Source: JBFWNZ01 sp050250795
GTDB lineage: Bacteria; Pseudomonadota; Alphaproteobacteria; UBA8366
Direction: 5' to 3'
Length of the DNA: 6,791 nucleotides
NCBI GenBank assembly: GCA_050250795.1
Contig: JBFWNZ010000212.1
Location: forward strand, 1 to 6,791
Notes under the pieces: generated by a model
What the model was told of the DNA's origin: nothing
The model's input: the letters and a program-made list of their open reading frames with translations, nothing else
Database searches by the model: none
Made by a program: the position numbers and the translations under genes
Shown: positions 1-6,035 of the stretch, piece after piece
Layout: each line of letters begins with the position of its first letter
Position numbering within the stretch: position 1 is the stretch's first letter

Positions 1-1
1 T

Positions 2-667
2 CCGATCGCCATGATTTGTGCCGCCGCTGCCATCTGGCTCGCCAGCAAGACCTACATCGTCATCGCGATTGCCATGGTCGGCACCTGCATCCTGGAAACA
101 ATCCGGGGGGGCCAGCCGACCCGTTCAGTCGCGGGGACGGCCGTCATTGCCGCCGTGATCTTCGCGGTCGCCTTCGGTTGCTTCGAATTGCTGCGCGGTA
201 CCGTCTCCTCGGCCCCCATTCCCGACGCGCCGCATGCCGCGGTCAAAACCGCCGTGCCGGGCGTTGCCCTGACAAGCGTGGAGAGCAGCGGCGCTCGCCG
301 GCTGGATCTCTGGCGCGAGGGGCTGTCCGCAGGCTTGGACCGGTTCCCGGTGGGAATCGGGCTGGGACAGTTCAATGCGGTCGTCGCCTCGGGCATGCCA
401 GAGGCCTATCTCCGCTCCACCTCGCCCCACAACACGGCGCTGACGCTGTTCATCGAAATGGGAGCCGTGGGACTAGCCCTGCTCGGCGCGACAGCCGTCA
501 TCGTCTGGCGTGCGGTCGGCGGCTTTCCACCGATCATCGCCGTCATGATCTTCCTGCTGCTCGGCCCCTCGGCCGTGCTGCACGACGTACAGGGGATGCG
601 GATCCTGTTGCTTCTGGTCGCGCTCGGACTGGCCCGACGCACACCGGCCGGTCACTCCACCGGATAG
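2..667 (+). CDS. O-antigen ligase/polymerase family membrane protein (Wzy_C/WaaL-like), C-terminal part
   Basis: The reading frame is open to the left edge, and its first internal ATG is at position 11. This is therefore the C-terminal portion of a longer gene, and about 221 codons are visible. Members of the O-antigen ligase/Wzy family are inner-membrane proteins with 10-12 helices that join or transfer lipid-linked glycans on the periplasmic side. The visible part has hydrophobic helices before a long polar loop. The loop contains RLDLWREGL, then PVGIGLGQF, then SPHNTALTLFIEMG. This R..W..G / GxGxGxF / PHN pattern is the hallmark of the Wzy_C domain. Two or three hydrophobic segments follow, then a short basic tail. 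Sequence alone cannot separate O-antigen ligase, Wzy polymerase and exopolysaccharide polymerase. The polysaccharide context fits all three. The gene converges on the methyltransferase gene with only 2 bases between the stops. Confidence 0.82.
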   Translation, partial: PIAMICAAAAIWLASKTYIVIAIAMVGTCILETIRGGQPTRSVAGTAVIAAVIFAVAFGCFELLRGTVSSAPIPDAPHAAVKTAVPGVALTSVESSGARRLDLWREGLSAGLDRFPVGIGLGQFNAVVASGMPEAYLRSTSPHNTALTLFIEMGAVGLALLGATAVIVWRAVGGFPPIIAVMIFLLLGPSAVLHDVQGMRILLLLVALGLARRTPAGHSTG

Positions 668-669
668 CG

Positions 670-1551
670 CTACGGCCGGCTCGCGAAGATCGCCGTCTTG
701 ATGGCAAGCGTCGCGTCGTCGTATTGCGCCCGCCAAGCGGGATCCACAGGCCCGATTTCATCCGGCGCAACCGAGGCATACGGCACCAAAGCCGTTGCGG
801 TGTCGTTCGCCTCGAACATGTGCAGGATGTCGGACGCGCGCAGAAGATTGATATCGCGCCGCCGACGGCGAGCCGCCTCCGGCGTTCTATCGTAGAGCCC
901 GTCGAACGGACCCGGCGTCGGCCGGTGGTTGCCGAAATCCACGAGATGGAGGAACCGGCCCCCCTCCGCCGTCAAATCCGCGATCCGCTTGAGCGTCTCG
1001 TCGAGCGGGGCGATGTGCTCAAGGCAGGAATTGGACAGGACGATATCGAAATGCCCGTCCAGTGCCGCAGCATGCGCCGGCGCGGCATATGCCGCCGCCC
1101 GCTCGCGCAGCGCCTGCATAAACACGGGGAAGTCCATGCGCGGCCCGTATATAGCGGACAGATCGCGCCACAAGGGACGGAAATAGGCCTTGGCAATCTC
1201 TGGATCGTTCAGAACCTCCGGCCGCCAGCCGGGGTCGACGGCGACGAACTGCGACGCCCCGCGAAAGAGCGCGAGCGGCCCCCATCCCAATAACGGCCCC
1301 GCACCCAATTCCAGCACGCGCGCGCCCTCGAAATCGAGCCGCCGCCAGTCCACGGCGCGTTCGAGGATCATCTCGTAGCGATTCAGGAAATCGACCAGCT
1401 TCTGCACCCGCAGGGCTGCGCGGGATCGCAAAATGCCGAGCCGATGCGCCTCTACTTTACCGATCAAGCCGGCTCGACCTCGCAATCGGCGGATGACATC
1501 CGCCGGCGGCGTCAGGCAGAGATAACGGACGATCTCGCGGATGCTTGCCAT
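670..1551 (-). CDS. class I SAM-dependent methyltransferase
   Basis: The predicted protein has 293 residues from the chosen start. It has a Rossmann-type methyltransferase core: motif I VLELGAG at about residues 79-85, an acidic residue ending the second strand (VAVDP, D106), a motif resembling post-motif II/IV (FDIVLSNSCLEHI, about 168-180) and EGGRFLHLVDF at about 196-206. It is soluble and has no membrane segment. The substrate cannot be read from sequence. Neighbours suggest a sugar or glycan O- or N-methyltransferase, but this is inference. The frame also opens at ATG 1557 and ATG 1599. I chose 1551 because a GGGA element sits 6 bases upstream of it, whereas 1599 has no Shine-Dalgarno-like sequence. 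The gene is monocistronic here. It is divergent from cysD and convergent with the ligase gene. Confidence 0.8.
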   Translation of the reverse strand: MASIREIVRYLCLTPPADVIRRLRGRAGLIGKVEAHRLGILRSRAALRVQKLVDFLNRYEMILERAVDWRRLDFEGARVLELGAGPLLGWGPLALFRGASQFVAVDPGWRPEVLNDPEIAKAYFRPLWRDLSAIYGPRMDFPVFMQALRERAAAYAAPAHAAALDGHFDIVLSNSCLEHIAPLDETLKRIADLTAEGGRFLHLVDFGNHRPTPGPFDGLYDRTPEAARRRRRDINLLRASDILHMFEANDTATALVPYASVAPDEIGPVDPAWRAQYDDATLAIKTAIFASRP

Positions 1552-1557
1552 CACCAT

Positions 1558-1561
1558 TCCC
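1558..1561 (-). promoter_or_regulatory. ribosome binding site for the methyltransferase gene
   Basis: Read on the minus strand this is GGGA, 6 bases before the ATG at 1551. It favours that start over the in-frame ATGs at 1557, which would leave no spacer, and at 1599, which has no purine-rich element. Short motif, so moderate confidence. Confidence 0.45.
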
Positions 1562-1588
1562 AGGCAAAAAACCCTGCCAAACTTTAGC

Positions 1589-1620
1589 TTGACGGACATG
1601 GCCGGGCATCGCGATATACG
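1589..1620 (+). promoter_or_regulatory. possible promoter of the cysD-cysNC-DUF218 operon
   Basis: TTGACG at 1589-1594 matches five of six bases of the sigma-70 -35 consensus. An AT-rich GATATAC element follows at 1613-1619, at about 18-20 bases. The -10 match is poor, at three to four of six bases depending on register. Transcription from here would begin just before the cysD ATG at 1646. This is the only gap before three tightly packed genes, so a promoter is expected near here, but the exact site is tentative. Confidence 0.28.
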
Positions 1621-1645
1621 GCGTCACCCTGGCTATGGCAACGTA

Positions 1646-2440
1646 ATGAACGATCTGGACGCCCTAGAGAGCGAGAGCATCTACATTCTTCGCGAGGCCT
1701 ATCACAGCATCGACAAGCTGGCGATGCTGTGGTCGCTGGGGAAGGATTCCAACGTCATGCTGTGGCTGGCCCGCAAGGCGTTTTTCGGCCACATCCCCTT
1801 TCCTGCGGTCCATGTCGACACCGGGCGCAAATTCCCCGAGATGTACGAGTTCCGCAACCGCTACGCGCAGGAATGGGGGCTGAATCTGATCCTGGGCGAT
1901 TGCCCGCCGGTTGAGGAAATGGACCCCTCTCTTCCGCCGGCCGCGCGGTCCGCGGCGCGCAAGACCGCCGGGCTGAAGGCTCTCATCGCCAGCCATGGCT
2001 GGACCGGCATCATCGCCGGCATCCGCCATGACGAGGAAGCGGTCCGCGCCAAGGAGCGTATTTTCAGCCCGCGCGGCCAGGAATCGGAATGGGATTTCCG
2101 AGATCAGCCGCCGGAATTCTGGTCGCAATACAACACGGAGTTCCCGCCGGGAACGCATGTCCGCATCCATCCGATCCTCGGCTGGACGGAGCTCGACATC
2201 TGGCGCTACATCCGTCGCGAGGGCATTCCCCTCGTTCCGCTGTATTTCGCCAAAGACGGCAAACGCTATCGTTCGCTCGGGGACAAGGACATCACCGACC
2301 CCGTGGACAGCACCGCCGATACCATCGACGCGATCATCGCCGAACTGGAGACAACGCGCATTCCGGAACGGGCGGGCCGTAAGATGGATCATGAGGCGGA
2401 AGATTCCTTCGAGCGGCTGCGCCGCGATGGGTACATGTAA
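1646..2440 (+). CDS. cysD: sulfate adenylyltransferase (ATP sulfurylase) subunit 2, short CysD/NodP-type
   Basis: CysD is the catalytic subunit of the heterodimeric ATP sulfurylase. It makes adenosine 5'-phosphosulfate from ATP and sulfate while CysN hydrolyses GTP. The 264-residue protein belongs to the PAPS reductase/adenine nucleotide alpha-hydrolase fold. It has the PP-loop SLGKDS at residues 30-35, HVDTGRKFPEMYEF at 56-69, GIRHDEEAVRAKER at 125-138 and WTELDIWRYI at 180-189. E. coli CysD is about 300 residues. Here the C-terminal part is shorter: the usual ...LGCWPLTG segment is replaced by RYRSLGDKDIT (207-217), and ERAGRKMDHE precedes the end. The frame opens at 1541, but I chose ATG 1646 because it places ESESIYILREA near the N-terminus as in homologues and avoids overlap with the methyltransferase. 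No strong Shine-Dalgarno sequence is seen. It lies immediately upstream of cysNC, its expected partner. Confidence 0.93.
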   Translation: MNDLDALESESIYILREAYHSIDKLAMLWSLGKDSNVMLWLARKAFFGHIPFPAVHVDTGRKFPEMYEFRNRYAQEWGLNLILGDCPPVEEMDPSLPPAARSAARKTAGLKALIASHGWTGIIAGIRHDEEAVRAKERIFSPRGQESEWDFRDQPPEFWSQYNTEFPPGTHVRIHPILGWTELDIWRYIRREGIPLVPLYFAKDGKRYRSLGDKDITDPVDSTADTIDAIIAELETTRIPERAGRKMDHEAEDSFERLRRDGYM

Positions 2441-2443
2441 ATC

Positions 2444-4339
2444 GTGCAGAACCTAACCCACGACGCGCCCGGTTCCGATGCTGCGCGCATTGTCATCGTC
2501 GGCCATGTCGACCACGGCAAGTCGACCCTGGTCGGCCGGCTGCTTCACGACACCGGCGCCCTGCCCGCCAGCAAGGTCGCGGCTGTCCGCGCCGTCTGCG
2601 AGCGCCGCGGAAAGCCCATGGAATGGGCGTTCGTTCTGGATGCCTTCCAGGCGGAACGCGACCAGGGCATCACGATCGACAAAAGCCATATCGGCTTCTC
2701 CAGCAGCGCCCGGCGCTATCACATCATCGATGCGCCGGGACACCGCGAGTTCCTGAAGAACATGGTCAGCGGCGCCGCCACCGCGGACGCCGCCGTGCTG
2801 ATCGTGGACGCGGCGGAGGGCGTGAAGCCGCAGACCCGCAGCCATGCCTATCTGCTGTCCATGCTGGGCATCGAACAAATCGCCGTCGCCGTCACGAAGA
2901 TGGACCTTGTCGGCCATGACGCAGGGCGCTTCGCCAAGGTCGCGGCCGAGATCACCGACTATCTGAGCCGGCTAGGATTGAGCCCGGCCTATATCGTTCC
3001 GACCTCCGCCCAAACCGGCGAGAACCTGGCAGGCAAGGGCGATGGCGCACCGGCCATGACTTGGTATGAGGGGCCCGCCCTCCTTTCGGCGCTCGATACC
3101 TTCCGGGTCCACGCCGCGCCCGTCGGGATGCCGCTGCGCTTTCCGATTCAGGATGTTTACAAGTTCGACGACCGGCGCATCTATGCGGGGCGTATCGCCG
3201 CGGGGCGTCTTCGAACCGGCGATACGCTGCACTTCTCACCGTCGGGCAAGACGGCAACCGTCCGCAGCATCGAAGGCTGGTCGGTGCCCGAGGCCGCGAC
3301 CATGGCCGAGGCGGGTCAATCCACGAGCATAACGCTGAACGAGCCGATCTTTGTCGAACGCGGCGAGATCGCCAGCCATGCCGACAACCTGCCCGTCCTG
3401 ACGACCGTATTCCGCGCGAATCTGTTCTGGTTCTCTGAGCGGCCGCTGACCGTCGGGATGGAACTGCGCATGCGGATCAACACGGCGCAACACCGCGTGG
3501 AAGTGCAGGCCATCGAGGCCGTCATCGACACCGACTCCCTCGATTCGATGGCAGCCGACACGATCAGCCGCAATCAGGTCGGCACGGTCGTGCTGCGCAG
3601 CCGCACCATGATGGCGCTGGATGAAGCGAAGGATTGCCCCGGCACGGGCCGCTTCGTCCTGTTCGACGGCTATCGGATTGCCGGCGGCGGCCTGATCTCG
3701 ATGCAGGGCTATCCCGACCAGCGGGAACTCCTGACCGTCCGCAGCACGAACCTGTTCGCCGTATCGAGCCGCGTCACGGCTCCGATGCGGAGCCAGCGCA
3801 ACGGACACCAGGGGGGCGTGCTCTGGTTCACCGGCCTGTCGGGATCCGGGAAATCGACCCTGGCGATCGCCCTCGAGCAGGCATTGTTCGCGTGCGGGCA
3901 CCAGGTCTATGTGCTGGACGGCGACAATGTGCGGGCCGGCCTCAACGCGAATCTCGGCTTCTCGCCGGAAGACCGGGCGGAGAACATCCGCCGCGTGGGC
4001 GAGGTCGCCGCGCTGTTCGCCGATGCCGGCTTTATCGTCATCACCGCGTTCATTTCCCCTTACAGGGCGGATCGGGAACGCGCGCGCGAGGCTGCCGGCG
4101 ACGCCTTCCGCGAAGTCTACATCCGCGCCGATATCGAGGTCTGCGAACGCCGCGACCCGAAAGGCCTCTATCGCCGCGCACGCGCTGGCGAAATCAGCGA
4201 GTTCACCGGCATCTCCGCCCCTTACGAGCCGCCGGAAGGGCCCGATCTGGTCATCGAGACGAGTGCTGACGGCGTCGAGGAATGCGTCGGCAGCCTCGTC
4301 GCCTTCGTCGAGAGGAATTTCCGCCCGAAATCGGCTTGA
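2444..4339 (+). CDS. cysNC: bifunctional sulfate adenylyltransferase subunit 1/adenylylsulfate kinase (CysN-CysC fusion, NodQ-type)
   Basis: The 631-residue fusion supplies the GTPase subunit of ATP sulfurylase and the APS kinase that phosphorylates APS to PAPS. The N-terminal GTPase has G1 GHVDHGKS (20-27), DQGITID (73-79), G3 DAPGH (96-100), G4 TKMD (151-154) and G5-like TSAQ (187-190). EF-Tu-like beta-barrel domains follow to about residue 440. After a short linker comes the APS kinase: Walker A GLSGSGKS (464-471), DGDNVR (492-497), the FISPYR segment with the conserved serine S538, and the RARAGEISEFTG lid region. Both halves look catalytically intact, and the length matches known CysNC/NodQ proteins. 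It begins with GTG, 3 bases after the cysD stop, indicating co-translation. The G1 and G3 motifs are closer to elongation factors than to E. coli CysN (GSVDDGKS, DTPGH). The product may serve sulfation of a glycan or cysteine synthesis; context favours the former. Confidence 0.95.
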   Translation: MQNLTHDAPGSDAARIVIVGHVDHGKSTLVGRLLHDTGALPASKVAAVRAVCERRGKPMEWAFVLDAFQAERDQGITIDKSHIGFSSSARRYHIIDAPGHREFLKNMVSGAATADAAVLIVDAAEGVKPQTRSHAYLLSMLGIEQIAVAVTKMDLVGHDAGRFAKVAAEITDYLSRLGLSPAYIVPTSAQTGENLAGKGDGAPAMTWYEGPALLSALDTFRVHAAPVGMPLRFPIQDVYKFDDRRIYAGRIAAGRLRTGDTLHFSPSGKTATVRSIEGWSVPEAATMAEAGQSTSITLNEPIFVERGEIASHADNLPVLTTVFRANLFWFSERPLTVGMELRMRINTAQHRVEVQAIEAVIDTDSLDSMAADTISRNQVGTVVLRSRTMMALDEAKDCPGTGRFVLFDGYRIAGGGLISMQGYPDQRELLTVRSTNLFAVSSRVTAPMRSQRNGHQGGVLWFTGLSGSGKSTLAIALEQALFACGHQVYVLDGDNVRAGLNANLGFSPEDRAENIRRVGEVAALFADAGFIVITAFISPYRADRERAREAAGDAFREVYIRADIEVCERRDPKGLYRRARAGEISEFTGISAPYEPPEGPDLVIETSADGVEECVGSLVAFVERNFRPKSA

Positions 4340-4341
4340 TG
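4337..4341 (+). promoter_or_regulatory. TGATG stop-start overlap coupling cysNC to the DUF218 gene
   Basis: The cysNC stop TGA (4337-4339) shares its last base with the ATG (4339-4341) of the next gene. No Shine-Dalgarno element sits at normal distance; the nearest purine-rich stretch, GAGAGGAA, is about 20 bases upstream. Start-up by ribosomes terminating on cysNC, that is translational coupling, is therefore likely. Confidence 0.65.
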
Positions 4342-5094
4342 AAGGATTTCGTCGCGGCCTTTCTCCTGCCGCCGTTCAGCCTGCTGATCCTGGCCGTCTG
4401 CGGCCTTTTTCTGGCACGACGGAACCTTCGTCTGGGTCTGCGGCTGACGGGCGCTTCCCTTCTCCTCTCCCTCGCATTCTGTGTCCCGGCGATCCCGAAA
4501 TTGCTCGCCTGGCCGTTGCTGGTTGCCGATGGCGACCTGTCCGCCTTACCGCCGACCGGCGCGGCCGTCTTCGCGCCGACCGGCGGAAGTTTCGAGATCG
4601 GCGGGGGAGAAAGCTGGCCGAGCACGGCCAGCCTGCGGCGCGTCAAGCGGGCCTGGGAAATTGCCACAGCCCGCTCGCTTCCCCTGATGGTCAGCGGCGG
4701 AACGCCCGATGGCGAAGGCCCCGCCGAGGCCCGGACGACCGTGGAACGTCTTGGCATCGACCCGGCGTCGGTTCTGCTGGACGGCGAGTCCCGGAATTCC
4801 CATGAGAATGCGCTGGCGGCACGGGCGCTCCTGTCGCCAAAGGGCATATCGACGCTCGTGCTGGTGTCCGACGCATCCCATCTGCGACGCATGGCCGCCG
4901 CCCTCCGCCACCAAGGCTTCACGGTCGTTCCGGCGAATATCGACGCCGCCGCCCTCCGCAAACTGGACGCGGCCGATCTCGTCCCCAGCAATTACGGGCT
5001 GGGCCTGACCCGCGAGGTCGGGCTGATGTATTGCGGACTGGCCTATTACATCGTTACCGGAAAAATCGGCCTTCGCGACGCCTTCGCGAATTGA
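4339..5094 (+). CDS. YdcF/ElyC/SanA-type DUF218 membrane protein
   Basis: The 251-residue protein has two N-terminal hydrophobic segments (about 6-26 and 33-52) followed by a DUF218-type soluble domain. Recognisable family elements are MVSGG (117-121), a conserved glutamate in GPAEAR (E130), ESRNSHENA (150-158), VSDASHLRRM (176-185), a late proline (P216) and TREVGLMYCGLAYYIVTGKI (224-243). The layout and length resemble E. coli ElyC (about 259 residues). Family members are linked to envelope integrity and lipid-carrier or peptidoglycan metabolism, but their biochemistry is largely undefined. The usual N-terminal vvLGgg strand is altered to AAVFAPTGGSFEIGGG. The soluble domain is probably periplasmic by analogy with ElyC. 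The frame also opens upstream at 4282 inside cysNC, but ATG 4339 directly precedes the first membrane helix. Coupling to cysNC suggests a link to the sulfated or lipid-linked glycan; this is inference. Confidence 0.82.
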   Translation: MKDFVAAFLLPPFSLLILAVCGLFLARRNLRLGLRLTGASLLLSLAFCVPAIPKLLAWPLLVADGDLSALPPTGAAVFAPTGGSFEIGGGESWPSTASLRRVKRAWEIATARSLPLMVSGGTPDGEGPAEARTTVERLGIDPASVLLDGESRNSHENALAARALLSPKGISTLVLVSDASHLRRMAAALRHQGFTVVPANIDAAALRKLDAADLVPSNYGLGLTREVGLMYCGLAYYIVTGKIGLRDAFAN

Positions 5095-5098
5095 CCGC

Positions 5099-6016
5099 TC
5101 AGCCCGCTTTCCAGAACCGTGGATCGGCGACCTCCGGCGGCGTGCTGCGCCCGATCCGGAATGCCGCCTCGATCAGTTCCGCGTCCAGCGGCGGGCGCCG
5201 CAGAAGCGCGACGGCCTCGCGCAGTTGGTCCGGCGTGTCGAAGCCCAGCACGAGAGAAGATACCCCCGGCCATGCGGCCACGGCAGATAGGGCAAGCTGC
5301 GCCATCCCGATATTCGCCTCTTTCGCCAGTTCGCGAAGCCGTCCCAGCGGCTCCGCCGCAGCGCGCAGATGCAGTGGCAGCATGCCGGGCACCAAGAGCA
5401 GCAAACCCTGCACAAAGGCACTGCGGACGAACAGGGTCACGCCGGCGGCCTTCGCGTCCGCCGCAATACCGGCGTCGAGCAATGTCGGATTCAGGATGCT
5501 GCCGGGGATCTGCAACAGCCGCAGACCCGGCAGAGCCAGTGCCCGCCGCGCATCCTCGACCGTGTACACGGACGCACCGAAGGCCGAGATGGCGCCCTCG
5601 TCGCGCAACGCCAGCAGCGCCGCACCGGCCTCGGGGTTCAGCAGATCGGCGGATTTGTGCAGCAACACGCCATCCAGGACATCGAGGCCCAAGGCCGCAC
5701 GCGACGCATCGACGGACCGTCGCATCGCGGGCAGCAGATCGGCGGCGGAGAGCGCCCCGAGCGCCGGAAGCTTCGTGATCACCGACGGGTCGGCCCCCCT
5801 CGCACGCATCCAGAAGCCGATGCGAGTCTCGGCCGAACCGTAGCCGGGCGCGGTATCGAGACACCGGATGCCGGAGTCCCATGCAGCCTGGAGCAGGGCC
5901 TCCGCTTCGGCTGCACTCAGACCGGATGCCGCGGCGCCCAGGCCATAGGGAATGCCGAGTTGGGCCGTCCCCAATGCGATCGGAATGGCGGCACCTTGCT
6001 CATCCAACGACTTCAT
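5099..6016 (-). CDS. aldo/keto reductase family oxidoreductase
   Basis: The 305-residue protein has the TIM-barrel aldo/keto reductase signature. It opens with ALGTAQLGIPYGLG (14-27). Next comes CLDTAPGYGSAETRIG, which carries the catalytic Asp (D54) and Tyr (Y59), then ITKLPA with the Lys (K82), and VLLHKSADLL with the His (H120). The D-Y-K-H tetrad is complete, so an active NAD(P)H-dependent carbonyl reductase is expected. The GTAQLGxPYG opening is shared by aldo/keto reductases found in polysaccharide and sugar-nucleotide clusters, where a keto-sugar is a plausible substrate; this is inference. The frame extends to 6139, but that region lies inside the legB reading frame. ATG 6016 is preferred because it is 19 bases past the legB stop and directly precedes the conserved first strand. 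The gene is probably co-transcribed after legB, and it ends 4 bases from the convergent DUF218 gene. Confidence 0.88.
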   Translation of the reverse strand: MKSLDEQGAAIPIALGTAQLGIPYGLGAAASGLSAAEAEALLQAAWDSGIRCLDTAPGYGSAETRIGFWMRARGADPSVITKLPALGALSAADLLPAMRRSVDASRAALGLDVLDGVLLHKSADLLNPEAGAALLALRDEGAISAFGASVYTVEDARRALALPGLRLLQIPGSILNPTLLDAGIAADAKAAGVTLFVRSAFVQGLLLLVPGMLPLHLRAAAEPLGRLRELAKEANIGMAQLALSAVAAWPGVSSLVLGFDTPDQLREAVALLRRPPLDAELIEAAFRIGRSTPPEVADPRFWKAG

Positions 6017-6035
6017 GCCTGGGCGCAATCCGGCA

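Larger units (their letters stand above)
1552..1645. other. divergent intergenic region between the methyltransferase gene and cysD
   Basis: This stretch of about 94 bases separates two divergently oriented genes, so it should hold promoters for both directions. It is visibly less GC-rich than its surroundings in the part from about 1562 to 1590 (a run of A, then CTTTAGCTTGAC). That is expected of a promoter region and unlike the coding DNA around it. No clear operator palindrome or riboswitch-like structure was recognised. If the upstream ATGs at 1598-1600 (plus strand) or 1597-1599 (minus strand) were the real starts, much of it would be coding. The weak ribosome-binding context of both argues against this. 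Confidence 0.5.

Noticed and set aside
644..653. ACCGGCCGGT palindrome near the end of the ligase gene, considered as a terminator or operator
   Set aside because: It has no loop and no T tract, lies inside coding sequence, and such short GC palindromes are expected by chance in GC-rich DNA.
16..1293. A 425-codon plus-strand open frame across the ligase gene end and the methyltransferase gene
   Set aside because: Its translation is very rich in Arg, Gly and Pro with no recognisable motif, and it runs out of frame through one well-supported gene and antisense to another. It is a GC-driven shadow.
1562..1580. Possible small hairpin GGCA...TGCC with a run of A in the divergent region, considered as a terminator or small RNA
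   Set aside because: The stem is only 4 base pairs, and its position upstream of two divergent starts does not fit a terminator.
1664..2392. A 242-codon minus-strand open frame opposite cysD
   Set aside because: It is antisense to CysD, which has full motif support. The translation has no family signature and the composition is typical of a reverse-complement shadow.
3236..3901. A 221-codon minus-strand open frame opposite cysNC
   Set aside because: It has no recognisable domain and lies wholly antisense to the middle of the CysNC fusion.
3909..4805. A 298-codon plus-strand open frame overlapping the APS kinase and DUF218 genes
   Set aside because: It is Ser/Arg/Ala-rich low-information sequence out of frame with two well-supported genes.
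5031..5843. Long plus-strand open frames opposite the aldo/keto reductase
   Set aside because: They are Arg/Ser/Pro-rich translations without motifs. The minus strand has the complete aldo/keto reductase tetrad.
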